Below are positions 33,608 through 42,342 of a stretch of DNA of 64,000 bases, one piece after another. The notes below the pieces were generated by a model. That model saw only the letters and a program-made list of their open reading frames with translations, was not told the origin of the DNA and did no database searches. The stretch is from Vannielia litorea. GTDB lineage: Bacteria; Pseudomonadota; Alphaproteobacteria; Rhodobacterales; Rhodobacteraceae. Made by a program: the position numbers and the translations under genes. The stretch is from assembly GCF_019801175.1 (NCBI RefSeq), contig NZ_JAHVJR010000003.1, positions 408,641 to 472,640 of the forward strand, read 5' to 3'. The first letter of the stretch is position 1. The number at the start of each line of letters is the position of its first letter.

Positions 33608-34645
33608 TCAGGCGTAGCCACCCCATGCGAGGCCCGCTAGAACGGCCCCGATGAAGGCGAAGCCAAGGTAGGCGGCAAAGACCCGCGGCTTCACCAGCGC
33701 CCAGACGGCCACGGCGGCGGGGATGCAGGAGACCCCCCCGGCGATGACGAAGGCCATGGCCGCGCCCTGGCTCATGCCTTGGGCCAAAAGGGCATCGATC
33801 AGTGGCACGGCGGCGTAGCCGTTCAGATAGGCCGGTGCGCCAACCAGTGCCCCCAGCAGGATCGGGCCAAGCCCCTCACCGCCCAGCACCGAGCCGATCA
33901 TCTCGGCGGGCACATAGGTGAGCATCAGGCTCTCCAGCAGGTAGGCAAGCAGCAGCCATTTGAAGAGAAACAGGCCGTTCTCCAGCGCCGTTTCGCGGAA
34001 GGTCTCGCGGCGGGGCGCCTCTGCCCAGAACCGCCACACGGGCTTGCCCTCGAAGGGCTTCTTTGCACCGCAGCAGGAGCCACAGGTCTTCTTCGGGCGG
34101 AGCGGGTCAGCAAACACGGGCGAGCCTGCGAAGGCCATCGTCAGGTAACCGCCCATCAGGCCGAGGCCCACGGCGGCGATGGTTTTTGCGACGGCAAACT
34201 CCAGCCCGAGCGTGCCTGCGGTGATAGAGAACATTGCCGGGTCCATCAGTGGAGAGGCCAGCCAAAAGGCCATGACCGCCGAGAGGGGCGCACCAACGGC
34301 AAGAAGGGCCGCGATGAAGGGGATGACCTCGCAGGAGCAGAAAGGCGAGAGGCCGCCGAGCAGGGCGGCCATCGCGATCATCCGCGTTTGTTTGCCCTCG
34401 AAGGCGCGGGCCAGCAGGCTCTCGGCCCCGGTAGCCTTCAGCCAGGCCACAGCGAAGACGGCGAAGAGGATGAAGGGCGCGGTGTGGAGCAGGGCATTGG
34501 CGGCAAACCGGAGCGTGGGCCAGAGCTGCGTTGTGTCGAGCAGGGCGACGGCCAGCACAATCAGCAGAGAGGCGAGCCAAGCTTTTGGCGCACGCTTCCA
34601 AAGGTCACCGAGGGAGGGGCGGGGGGACTGGGTGAGGTCAGCCAT
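33608..34645 (-). CDS. UPF0718/ArsP-like permease
   Basis: 345 residues, eight or more membrane helices. The family mark SPFCSCEVIPF is present, and a Cys cluster TCGSCCGAKK lies in the central cytoplasmic loop (about residues 190-200). Some family members (ArsP) export trivalent organoarsenicals; others are uncharacterised. The start at 34645 overlaps the ArsR stop by 8 bp, which indicates a regulator-transporter operon. The substrate is likely a thiol-reactive metal or metalloid, by inference. Confidence 0.88.
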   Translation of the reverse strand: MADLTQSPRPSLGDLWKRAPKAWLASLLIVLAVALLDTTQLWPTLRFAANALLHTAPFILFAVFAVAWLKATGAESLLARAFEGKQTRMIAMAALLGGLSPFCSCEVIPFIAALLAVGAPLSAVMAFWLASPLMDPAMFSITAGTLGLEFAVAKTIAAVGLGLMGGYLTMAFAGSPVFADPLRPKKTCGSCCGAKKPFEGKPVWRFWAEAPRRETFRETALENGLFLFKWLLLAYLLESLMLTYVPAEMIGSVLGGEGLGPILLGALVGAPAYLNGYAAVPLIDALLAQGMSQGAAMAFVIAGGVSCIPAAVAVWALVKPRVFAAYLGFAFIGAVLAGLAWGGYA

Positions 34646-34976
34646 GGGCGTGGTCTCCATCGGGCGCGTCGGCGCAGCATTCGGCAAGCAGAAAGTCGGT
34701 GAGGGCGCGGATTTCGGGGTAGGCCACGGCGGCGCAGATGATGCTGCGGCCCTGTTTCTCCTGCCGGACCAGCCCGGCCGCTGCGAGGATCTTCATGTGG
34801 TGGGTGAGGGTCGAGCCGGTGACGCCGGTGCGGGTGCCAAGCTCGCCAATCCGCAGCCCTTCCGGACCGGCCCGCACGAGGCATCGCAGCACGGCGAGGC
34901 GCTGCTCAGAGCCGAGCGCCGCGAAGGTGGAGGCGGCGGTTGCGAGGGAAAGATCATCGGTGTGAGTCGTTTTCAT
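34638..34976 (-). CDS. ArsR-family HTH repressor
   Basis: 112 residues with a winged HTH (LGSEQRLAVLRCLV; GTRTGVTGSTLTHHMKILAAAGLV) typical of ArsR/SmtB proteins. A C-terminal ECCAD followed by DGDHAHG supplies possible metal/metalloid ligands. Start 34976 is preferred: a much longer frame extends upstream but is not conserved. No Shine-Dalgarno precedes it, and a -10-like GATATT is nine bases upstream, so the mRNA may be nearly leaderless. It probably represses itself and the permease. Confidence 0.9.
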   Translation of the reverse strand: MKTTHTDDLSLATAASTFAALGSEQRLAVLRCLVRAGPEGLRIGELGTRTGVTGSTLTHHMKILAAAGLVRQEKQGRSIICAAVAYPEIRALTDFLLAECCADAPDGDHAHG

Positions 34977-35012
34977 GATTCTAGAAATATCGAAAGGATG
35001 GTCGCTCGGCAA
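34977..35012 (-). promoter_or_regulatory. Candidate ArsR promoter/operator
   Basis: Reading the minus strand, TTGCCG (35007-35012) and GATATT (34986-34991) are 15 bp apart, and a palindromic TTCTAGAA overlaps the start region (34979-34986). The short spacer makes it a weak promoter. Confidence 0.35.
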
Positions 35013-35091
35013 GATGTTTCGAGACTTGTCGAAGTAATGCGTTCGCCACCCTTTGTGGCGGCCCAGATCCGGCTGGCCTATATCCAGCCAC

Positions 35092-35679
35092 ATGCCACTC
35101 ACGGATGAAATTCGCGCCTGCCGCCTTTGCGCCCCGCGCTTTGCCGCCACGGCCACGCGCCACGCGCCGCGCCCGGTGCCGTGGTTCGAGCCCGGTGCGC
35201 GGGTGCTCATCGTCGGGCAGGCGCCGGGCATGCGGGTGCATGAGACCGGCATTCCCTTCAACGACCGCTCCGGCGACCGGCTGCGGGACTGGCTCGGCGT
35301 CGATCGCGAGACCTTCTACGACACCGCGCGCATCGCGATCCTGCCGATGGCCTTCTGCTTTCCGGGCTACGACGCAAAAGGAGGCGATCTGCCGCCCCCC
35401 GCGATCTGCGCCGAAACATGGCGGGATGCGGCGCTGGCGCAGATCGGGCCGGTGCCGCTGACGCTGCTGGTGGGCGGGTACTCTCAAGGCTGGCACCTCG
35501 GCCCGGCCGCCAAGCGCGCGGGCGTCACCCGCACCGTGGCCGGGTGGCGCGACCATGCGCCCGGGGTCTTCCCCTTGCCCCACCCGTCGTGGCGCAATAC
35601 GGGGTGGCTGAAGAAAAACCCTTGGTTCGAGGCCGAGCTGCTGCCGGTGCTACGGGCACGGGTGAAGGAGGTACTATGA
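35092..35679 (+). CDS. Uracil-DNA glycosylase family protein, [4Fe-4S] family-4-like
   Basis: 195 residues. CRLC near the N-terminus and two later Cys separated by 16 residues (AFCF...AICAE) match the iron-sulfur ligand pattern of family-4 enzymes. The active-site motif VGQAPG and the HPS loop (PLPHPSWRN) are present. It removes uracil from DNA as the first step of base excision repair. ATG 35092 is chosen because it starts the conserved region. It overlaps the SseB-like gene (ATGA). Confidence 0.88.
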   Translation: MPLTDEIRACRLCAPRFAATATRHAPRPVPWFEPGARVLIVGQAPGMRVHETGIPFNDRSGDRLRDWLGVDRETFYDTARIAILPMAFCFPGYDAKGGDLPPPAICAETWRDAALAQIGPVPLTLLVGGYSQGWHLGPAAKRAGVTRTVAGWRDHAPGVFPLPHPSWRNTGWLKKNPWFEAELLPVLRARVKEVL

Positions 35680-36446
35680 CCACGCTGGATGAGGCTCACG
35701 CCGCGATGGAGGCGGGGGGCGAGGCCGAACGGCTTGCCTTTTATGCCCAACTGGCCGACAGCCAGTTGTTCCTGCTGCTTGAAGAAGAGCCGACCGGAGA
35801 GGTGATCTCGCCCCGTGCGGTGGAGACCGGCGAGGGGGAGATCCTGCTGGCCTTCGACAGCGAAGACAGGCTGGTCGGTTTCACGCAAGGCGAGGCGGCT
35901 TTTGCCGCCATGTCGGGGCGCGGTTTGGTGGCGATGATGGCCGGGCAGGGGCTGGGCCTTGGGGTGAACCTCGAGGCACCCTCGGCGCTGGTGCTCCCCG
36001 CCGCCGCGATCGACTGGCTTGCCGACACGCTGGGTCACGGGCCGGAGGCGGCAGAGGAAATTCCGGTCGAGGTTGCGGCCCCGGCCTTGCCACAGGCGCT
36101 GCTGGTGGCGCTCGATGCCAAGCTGGCCACGGCCGCCGGGCTGGCAACAGCGGCGCTGCTGGTGCGGGCGAGCTACCGCTCAGGCGCGGAGGGCCACCTG
36201 CTGGCTTTCATCGACGCGCAAGACGGTGCCGAGCACGCGCTTGCAGGCGCGGCCAACGAGGCGCTCAAGTTCTCCGGTCTGGAGAGCGGCGCGCTGGACG
36301 TGGCCTTTTTGGACACCGGCTCGCCGCTGGCGCAGGCGATGGAGCGGAACGGGATGCGGTTTGATCTGCCCGAACCGGAGAAGCGGGAGCCGTGGGCGCC
36401 CGAACCGCCTGGCTCAAACCCGGACAAGCCGCCGAAGCTGCGATAG
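35676..36446 (+). CDS. SseB-like protein
   Basis: 256 residues with the SseB N-terminal fold in the first half (LDEAHAAMEAGGEAERLAFYAQLADSQLF near the start, LAFDSEDRLVGFTQ) and a second half of similar size. SseB proteins are of unknown function, first named for an effect on serine sensitivity in E. coli. The start overlaps the glycosylase stop, so the two are co-translated. Confidence 0.8.
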   Translation: MTTLDEAHAAMEAGGEAERLAFYAQLADSQLFLLLEEEPTGEVISPRAVETGEGEILLAFDSEDRLVGFTQGEAAFAAMSGRGLVAMMAGQGLGLGVNLEAPSALVLPAAAIDWLADTLGHGPEAAEEIPVEVAAPALPQALLVALDAKLATAAGLATAALLVRASYRSGAEGHLLAFIDAQDGAEHALAGAANEALKFSGLESGALDVAFLDTGSPLAQAMERNGMRFDLPEPEKREPWAPEPPGSNPDKPPKLR

Positions 36447-36466
36447 GGGCGGGTGAGGCGCTGTCT

Positions 36467-37405
36467 TTAGAGGCGCGTGAGCACGCACTCCGGCAAGAGG
36501 CGGTTGTAGTCTTCAATGCGGCACAGCTCGGTCCCAGCCGTCATCACCGCGGCAGAGGCTGCCGCCATGCCGGCCTGAAGCGCCTCTTCGCGCGGCTTGC
36601 CTGAGGCGAGCGAAAGGGTGAACCCGCCAACAAAGCTGTCGCCAGCGCCCACCTTGCTCACCACCGGCACATCGGCCCCCGCCGCGTGCCAGGCGCTGCC
36701 GTCCGAGCAGGCCATGACAGACCCTGCCGCGCCCATTGCGACGATCACCTGCGGCGTCACCTTTGCCAGCGTGGCTGCAAAGGCGCGGACCTCCGCCACA
36801 TCGGCCAGCTGGGTGCCGGAGAGGAAGCGCGCCTCGGCATGATCCATCCGCAACACATCGGCTCCGCCCTCTGCCGCCAGCCGTTTGAGCGGCTCACCAG
36901 AGGTGTCGACGATGAAGGTTGCATCGGCGGCGGCGACGACATCGGCAAGCGGTTTGAGCCACTCCGGACCCATGCCGGGCGGCAGGGAGCCGGAGAGAAC
37001 CACCAGAGCACCCGGTTCCACCGCCGCCTTGACGGCCTCAAGGAAGCCGGCACAGTCGGCCTCAGACCACGCCGCACCGGCCAGCGAGAAACGGAACTGG
37101 TTGCCGGTCTCTTCACAGGTGACGGCAAGGCTCTGGCGGGTGTCGCCGGGCGCGGAGACGCGCAACACATCCAGCCCCTGCGCCACAAGCCCGGCCTCCA
37201 GCGCGGCCCCGGTGGCTCCGCCCAGCGCAACAAGACAGCGCGATGCTCCGCCCAACTGGTGCACCGCGCGGCTCACGTTGACCCCGCCGCCGCCCGGCTC
37301 CACCAAGGCAGGGCCGCAGCGGAGCTTTGTATTGGGGCGCACCTGCGCCGTGCCCGCCGAGAGATCCAGCGCCGGGTTGGGGGTGAGGGTCAGGATGGGA
37401 CGCAT
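36467..37405 (-). CDS. PfkB-family hexose-phosphate kinase (1-phosphofructokinase-like)
   Basis: 312 residues of the ribokinase superfamily. Motif GGGGVNVSRAVHQLG near residues 38-52 and the anion-hole/catalytic VGAGDSFVGGF near 250-260 are clear. The TPNPALD start and the VLSGSLPPG segment place it in the 1-phosphofructokinase/tagatose-6-phosphate kinase group. Exact substrate is uncertain. It is four bases downstream of nadE. Confidence 0.9.
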   Translation of the reverse strand: MRPILTLTPNPALDLSAGTAQVRPNTKLRCGPALVEPGGGGVNVSRAVHQLGGASRCLVALGGATGAALEAGLVAQGLDVLRVSAPGDTRQSLAVTCEETGNQFRFSLAGAAWSEADCAGFLEAVKAAVEPGALVVLSGSLPPGMGPEWLKPLADVVAAADATFIVDTSGEPLKRLAAEGGADVLRMDHAEARFLSGTQLADVAEVRAFAATLAKVTPQVIVAMGAAGSVMACSDGSAWHAAGADVPVVSKVGAGDSFVGGFTLSLASGKPREEALQAGMAAASAAVMTAGTELCRIEDYNRLLPECVLTRL

Positions 37406-37409
37406 GGCG

Positions 37410-39068
37410 TCAGGAGGGGTCGCGCCAGCGGTTGACGACAGGGTAGCGCCGGTCGAGCCAGAAGGCGGCTTTGGTCAACCGCGTTCCGGGCGCGGACTGG
37501 AAGCGCTTGTATTCGCTGAGATAGATCAGCCGCTCCACCTTCTTCACCACCTCGCGGTCGAAACCCTCGGCCACCACCTCGGCCACAGCGGCTTCTTCAT
37601 CGACCAACATCTCAAGGATGCGGTCGAGCACCTCGTAGGGCGGCAGGCTGTCTTCATCCTTCTGGTCTTCGCGCAGCTCCGCGCTGGGGGGCTTGTCAAT
37701 CACCCGGGGCGGGATCACTTCGCCCTCGGGCGCAAGCATCCACGGCCGGTGGTTGGCGTTGCGCCAGCGGCAGGTCTCGAAGACGCGGGTCTTGTAGAGG
37801 TCTTTCAGCGGGTTGTAGCCTCCCGCCATGTCGCCGTAGATCGTGGCATAGCCCACCGCGACTTCTGATTTGTTGCCGGTGGTCAGGAGCATCTCGCCAA
37901 ACTTGTTGGAGAGCGCCATGAGCAGGAGGCCGCGCAAGCGGCTCTGGATGTTCTCCTCCGTAAGCCCCGGCTCGGTGCCTTCGAAGAGCGGGGCCAGCGC
38001 CTCTGTCACCGCTGCGCGCGGCCCCGAGATCGGCACGAAGTCGTAGCGGCAGCCCAGTTTCTCGGCGACGGCCTTGGCGTCTTCCAGCGAATGTTCGGAG
38101 GTGTACTCGGAGGGCAGCATGACGCAGCGGACGTTTTCCGGGCCGAGCGCATCGGCGGCAATGGCCGCCACCAGTGCCGAATCCACCCCGCCCGAGAGAC
38201 CAAGCAGGGCCTTCTTGAACCCTGTCTTGGCGAAGTAATCGCGCACTGACTGCACCATGCAGCGATAGTCTTGCTCCCATGCATCCGGGATCTTGGCCTT
38301 CTCACCCTCGACCGCGCGCCAGCCCTCTGGCCCGCGCTCGAGATCGAGATGCGCCAGCGCCTCGTCGAACACCGGCATCTGAAGGGCCAGCTTGCCGCCC
38401 GGGTTCAGCACGAAGGAGCCGCCGTCAAAGACCTGGTCATCCTGCCCGCCCACCATGTTGAGGTAGATCAGCGGCAGCCCGGTCTCGACGACACGCTGGA
38501 CCATCAGGTTGAGCCGCACGTCCATCTTGCCGCGGTAGTAGGGCGAGCCGTTGGGGACGAGCAAAAACTCTGCACCGGTCTCGGCCAGCGTTTCGGCCAC
38601 ATCCTCGTGCCACGCGTCTTCGCAAATCGGGCTGCCGACGCGGACATTGCCCACGGCATAGGGGCCACCCAGCGGCCCGGCATCGTAGATGCGGACCTCG
38701 TCAAAGACCGTCTCGTTGGGCAGGTGGTGCTTGAGCACCCGGGTCATCACCTTGCCGCCCTTCAGGATGAAATAGGCGTTGAAGAGCTTGCCGTCTTCCG
38801 GCCACGGCCCGCCGATGGCGATGGCGGGCCCGTCGGCGCAGAACTCGGCCAGTGCTTCGATATGGGCCACGGCGTCGGCTGCAAAGGCGGGGCGGTCCAC
38901 CAGATCCTGCGCGTTGTAGCCGCAGATGAACATCTCGGTGAACGCCACGAGATCGGCGCCGGCCGCCTTGCCCGCCTCCCAGACTTCGCGGGCCTTGGCC
39001 GCGTTGCCTGCCATATCCCCCAGAACGGGGTTGAGCTGTGCCAGTGTGATCCGGAACCTGTCGGCCAT
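37410..39068 (-). CDS. nadE: Glutamine-dependent NAD+ synthetase
   Basis: 552 residues. The N-terminal carbon-nitrogen hydrolase (glutaminase) domain, about 1-260, has the Glu-Lys-Cys set (FTEMFICGYN; HHLPNE; SPICEDAWH); the C-terminal synthetase domain has the ATP-binding LGLSGGVDSALVA and TTGNKSEVAVGYATIYGDMAGG. It amidates deamido-NAD+ with ammonia from glutamine. ATG 39068 is at the conserved N-terminus, with AAGGAAAGG upstream. Confidence 0.96.
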   Translation of the reverse strand: MADRFRITLAQLNPVLGDMAGNAAKAREVWEAGKAAGADLVAFTEMFICGYNAQDLVDRPAFAADAVAHIEALAEFCADGPAIAIGGPWPEDGKLFNAYFILKGGKVMTRVLKHHLPNETVFDEVRIYDAGPLGGPYAVGNVRVGSPICEDAWHEDVAETLAETGAEFLLVPNGSPYYRGKMDVRLNLMVQRVVETGLPLIYLNMVGGQDDQVFDGGSFVLNPGGKLALQMPVFDEALAHLDLERGPEGWRAVEGEKAKIPDAWEQDYRCMVQSVRDYFAKTGFKKALLGLSGGVDSALVAAIAADALGPENVRCVMLPSEYTSEHSLEDAKAVAEKLGCRYDFVPISGPRAAVTEALAPLFEGTEPGLTEENIQSRLRGLLLMALSNKFGEMLLTTGNKSEVAVGYATIYGDMAGGYNPLKDLYKTRVFETCRWRNANHRPWMLAPEGEVIPPRVIDKPPSAELREDQKDEDSLPPYEVLDRILEMLVDEEAAVAEVVAEGFDREVVKKVERLIYLSEYKRFQSAPGTRLTKAAFWLDRRYPVVNRWRDPS

Positions 39069-39234
39069 GCCTGTGCCTTTCCTTGATGCGCTCCGAATTA
39101 GCAGATTGACGCTGAAGTGAAAGGTGGCCGTGGCAAAAACCATTGCGACCCATGGCCTGCCGCCTTACCTTCGCGGCCCGCGGGGGCAAGTACCGCGAGG
39201 GAAAGAGGCAAGGGGCAGCCAAGAGGACGAACCC

Positions 39235-40668
39235 ATGATCCGGGCAGGATATATCGCACTGGCAGCCACTCTGGCGCTGGCCACACCGCTGGCTGCGCAG
39301 GACAAGCAGATCAAGCAATACGACAACGGCGGTGTCTACGAGGGCACCTTCAAGAACGGGCTTCAGCACGGCAAGGGCACCTACACCTTGCCCAATGGCT
39401 ACGAGTATCAGGGCGATTGGGTCGAGGGTGAAATCCTCGGCCAAGGCGTGGCCCGTTACCCGAACGGCTCGGTCTATCAAGGCGCTTTCGCCAAGGGCAA
39501 ACCCGAGGGCAAGGGCAAGATCACCTTTGCCGATGGTGGCACCTACGATGGCGATTGGAAGAATGGCCAGATGACCGGGCAGGGCGTGGCCACCTATGCC
39601 GATGGCCGCCGCTACGAAGGCGCCTTTGTGGGGGGCTTGCACGAGGGGCAGGGTAAGATGACCTCGCCCAACGGCTCGGTTTACGAGGGTGCATGGCTCG
39701 CCGGGGCGAAAGAGGGCAAGGGCCGGATGAGCTACGCCGATGGCTCGGTTTATGAGGGCAACTTCGCGCGCAACCAGCGTGCCGGGCAGGGCGTGCTGAC
39801 CATGACGGACGGGCTCACCTACAACGGCGCGTGGAAAGCCGGGCAGATCAACGGCCTCGGCACGCTGACCCAGCCCAACGGCGATGTTTACACCGGCCTG
39901 CTGGTGAACGGTCAACGCCACGGCAAGGGCAAGGTCACCTACTCCAACGGCGAGATCTACGACGGCGACTTCAAGGCCGATCAGCGCGACGGTCAGGGCA
40001 GCTTCACTGGCTCCGACGGTTACAAATACGTCGGCGCGTGGAAAGAGGGCCGGATTCACGGCAAGGGCACCGTCACCTATCCGGATGGCTCCGTGTATGA
40101 AGGCGACTTTGCCAACGACATGGCGCACGGCCAAGGCACGATCACTTACCCCGATGGCTCGGTTTATACCGGCGCCTGGGTCGAAGGGGTGATCGAAGGC
40201 CAGGGCGTGGCCCGCTACAAAGGCGGCATGGTCTATGAGGGCGGGTTCAAGGACGCCAAGAACCACGGCCAAGGCACCATGACCTCCCCCGATGGCTACA
40301 AATACGTGGGGGAGTGGAAAGCAGGGCTGCGCGATGGCCAAGGCGTTGCCAGCTATGCGGATGGCACGACCTACGAAGGCGGCTTCGTTGCGGGGCAGCG
40401 TGAGGGTCAGGGCAAGATCACCATGGCCGACGGCTTCACCTACGTTGGAGGCTGGAAGGCTGGGAAGATCGACGGCAAGGGCACTGCGACCTACGCCAAC
40501 GGTGACATCTACGACGGGCTCTTTGCCGAGGGCAAACGGCAGGGGCAAGGCACCATGACCTATGCCACGGGCGAGGTGGAAAGCGGCGAATGGAAGGAAG
40601 GTATCCTGACCAGCGCAGACGCCCCAACCTCCGACGAGCCCGTGGAGGCTTCGCCCAGCGACGGTTGA
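39235..40668 (+). CDS. Exported MORN-repeat protein
   Basis: 477 residues. A signal peptide (about 1-21, ending LAAQ) is followed by 18 uninterrupted MORN repeats of exactly 23 residues (residues 32-445), each of the form GxxYxGxxxxGxxxGxGxxxxxx, and a degenerate nineteenth ending in an acidic tail. MORN arrays form extended beta-hairpin ribbons that bind lipid or protein. There is no lipobox or C-terminal anchor, so the mature protein should be periplasmic. GAGG upstream of ATG 39235 supports that start. Function unknown. Confidence 0.9.
   Translation: MIRAGYIALAATLALATPLAAQDKQIKQYDNGGVYEGTFKNGLQHGKGTYTLPNGYEYQGDWVEGEILGQGVARYPNGSVYQGAFAKGKPEGKGKITFADGGTYDGDWKNGQMTGQGVATYADGRRYEGAFVGGLHEGQGKMTSPNGSVYEGAWLAGAKEGKGRMSYADGSVYEGNFARNQRAGQGVLTMTDGLTYNGAWKAGQINGLGTLTQPNGDVYTGLLVNGQRHGKGKVTYSNGEIYDGDFKADQRDGQGSFTGSDGYKYVGAWKEGRIHGKGTVTYPDGSVYEGDFANDMAHGQGTITYPDGSVYTGAWVEGVIEGQGVARYKGGMVYEGGFKDAKNHGQGTMTSPDGYKYVGEWKAGLRDGQGVASYADGTTYEGGFVAGQREGQGKITMADGFTYVGGWKAGKIDGKGTATYANGDIYDGLFAEGKRQGQGTMTYATGEVESGEWKEGILTSADAPTSDEPVEASPSDG
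39328..40569 (+). repeat. 18 tandem 69-bp coding repeats (MORN)
   Basis: The DNA encoding the MORN array has a 69-bp period with no insertion or deletion over 1242 bp; 18 x 69 fits exactly. Repeats differ in sequence, so the array is old and not a recent slippage product. Confidence 0.85.
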
Positions 40669-40742
40669 TGCGCCATAAGAGGTTTAAGGCCTCCGGTCGG
40701 GATACATGACGCTAGAAAATGGTGCGAGTTGCGGCTTGGGAC

Positions 40743-40769
40743 GGGGACAATTCGAATGAAATTGTCCCC
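40743..40769. terminator. Perfect 10-bp inverted repeat between convergent genes
   Basis: GGGGACAATT - CGAATGA - AATTGTCCCC. It is 75 bp after the MORN gene stop and 83 bp before the aldolase stop on the other strand. No U-run, so the terminator label is tentative; a regulator site or short dispersed repeat is possible. Confidence 0.45.
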
Positions 40770-40851
40770 CTCACGGGCGTTTCTACTGCAAGTGCTTCAA
40801 CGGCGTCGCCCCTGCTGACCGGCCGGTCGAGAGGATGTCTCGGCTAGATGT

Positions 40852-41898
40852 TCAGCCGGCGGCGAGTTCCGCGAAATGGGCGATGTCCTCTTCCCGCACG
40901 CTCCAGTCACAGACCAGACGCGCGGTGAGCATTTCGTTCGGGTCATCGCCCTCCAACTCACCGGCCATGATGTAGTATTCCGCACCTGCCGCTCTAAGCC
41001 GCTGGTGGGCGGCGCGGGGCAGGTCGACGAAGAGCAGGTTGCTTTCCTGCGGAGCGTGGAGTCGCCCGCCGGCAGCTTCGACGCCCCGCGCAAGGGCCGC
41101 CGCTGCGGCGTTGGCGGTGCGGGCGGTTTCCAGCCAGAGGTCGCGGGTCAGGTAGGCATTCATCTGGGCGGCGAGGTAGCGGTGCTTGGAGAAGAGCTGC
41201 GCCCCGCGCTTGCGGCGATATTCCAGTTCTTCGGCCTTGGCCGGATCGAAGAGCACCATCGCTTCCACCCCCATCAGCCCGTTCTTGGTGCCGCCAAAGC
41301 TGAGCGCATCCACGCCCGCCTTCCAGCTGGCCTCGGCGGGCGAGCAACCCAGATGGGCTACTGCGTTTGCAAAGCGGGCGCCGTCCATATGGGTGGTGAG
41401 GCCGAAGCCCTTGGCCACCCCAGTGAGGGCCTTCAGCTCGGCCAGAGTGTGGACCGCACCCTTTTCGGTCGCCTGGGTGATCGACACCGGCCCGCGCCGA
41501 GGCCCGTGAACGCCCCGGGTGCCCTCTGCCGCGATGGCTGCGCGCAGATCGTCCGGGGCCATTCGCCCAGCCTGATGCGGCACCAGCGTCAGCTTGGTCC
41601 CGCCGGTAAAAAGCTCGGGCGCATTGCACTCGTCTTCATGGATGTGGGCGCAGGTCGAGCAGAAGATCGTCTCGAAGGGCTCTGCCATCGTGGCGAGTAG
41701 GAGCACGTTGGCTGCCGTACCAGTGGCTGCGAGGAAGACGGCTGCCTCCGGGGCCTCGAAAGTCTCGCGCACCTGCTCCACCACGGCCTGCGACAGAGGG
41801 TCGTTGCCGTAAGGCATGGCGTAGCCGTCATTGGCAGCGACCAGTGCCTCCATCACGGCGGGGTGGACGGGGCCGGTGTTGTCGGAGGCAAAGCGCAT
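40852..41898 (-). CDS. ltaE: Low-specificity L-threonine aldolase
   Basis: 348 residues, PLP fold type I. The cofactor lysine is in SFGGTKNGLMG, HMDGARFANA supplies the Asp/Arg contacts, and ASDNTGPVHP begins the conserved N-terminus. It cleaves threonine/allo-threonine to glycine and acetaldehyde. The start follows the YcgN-like stop directly, so these genes and ribF form one operon. Confidence 0.93.
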   Translation of the reverse strand: MRFASDNTGPVHPAVMEALVAANDGYAMPYGNDPLSQAVVEQVRETFEAPEAAVFLAATGTAANVLLLATMAEPFETIFCSTCAHIHEDECNAPELFTGGTKLTLVPHQAGRMAPDDLRAAIAAEGTRGVHGPRRGPVSITQATEKGAVHTLAELKALTGVAKGFGLTTHMDGARFANAVAHLGCSPAEASWKAGVDALSFGGTKNGLMGVEAMVLFDPAKAEELEYRRKRGAQLFSKHRYLAAQMNAYLTRDLWLETARTANAAAAALARGVEAAGGRLHAPQESNLLFVDLPRAAHQRLRAAGAEYYIMAGELEGDDPNEMLTARLVCDWSVREEDIAHFAELAAG

Positions 41899-42342
41899 TC
41901 AAAGGTCCTCTTCTGCGGCGATGTAATCTTCCCAGTCGTCCTCGGGCACCGAGAACTCCGGCCATGTCGGGCCGCGCACGGCCCGCCCGGCCTTGGCCGT
42001 GCTCTCCGGGTCGCCGGTGAGGAGAGGGTGCCAGTGGGGCAGGGGTTTGCCCTCGTGCCGCAGCCGGTAGGCGCAGCTCTCGGGCATGAAATAGGCGGTC
42101 TTGTGCATCGTCTCGGGCTTCAGCACCACGCATTCGGGCACGATCTTCAGCCGGGTCTCGTAGTTCGCGCAGCGGCAGGTGCTGTCATCGAAGAGGCGGC
42201 AAGCGATGCGGGTAAAGACGACCTCGCCGGTCTCTTCATCTTCCAGCTTGTTCAGGCAGCACTTGCCGCAGCCGTCGCAGAGCGCCTCCCATTCTTGCGC
42301 GGTCAGTTCACCGAGCGGACGCTCCCAGAAACGGGGCCTCAT
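41899..42342 (-). CDS. YcgN/YkgJ-type cysteine-cluster protein (UPF0260)
   Basis: 147 residues with the metal-binding Cys cluster CDGCGKCCLNKL near residues 22-33 and further Cys in ACRLFDDSTCRCANY. The MPESCAYR segment is typical of UPF0260. Function is unproven; a zinc or Fe-S site is likely. The start overlaps the ribF stop (ATGA). Confidence 0.9.
   Translation of the reverse strand: MRPRFWERPLGELTAQEWEALCDGCGKCCLNKLEDEETGEVVFTRIACRLFDDSTCRCANYETRLKIVPECVVLKPETMHKTAYFMPESCAYRLRHEGKPLPHWHPLLTGDPESTAKAGRAVRGPTWPEFSVPEDDWEDYIAAEEDL

Noticed and set aside
34638..35261. 208-codon version of the ArsR regulator
   Set aside because: The extra N-terminal 95 residues are unconserved, antisense to the glycosylase gene and lie upstream of the promoter-like elements.
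39328..40569. Regular 69-bp periodicity resembling a repeat array or CRISPR
   Set aside because: The period is due to codons of an open MORN protein; there are no identical repeats separated by unique spacers.
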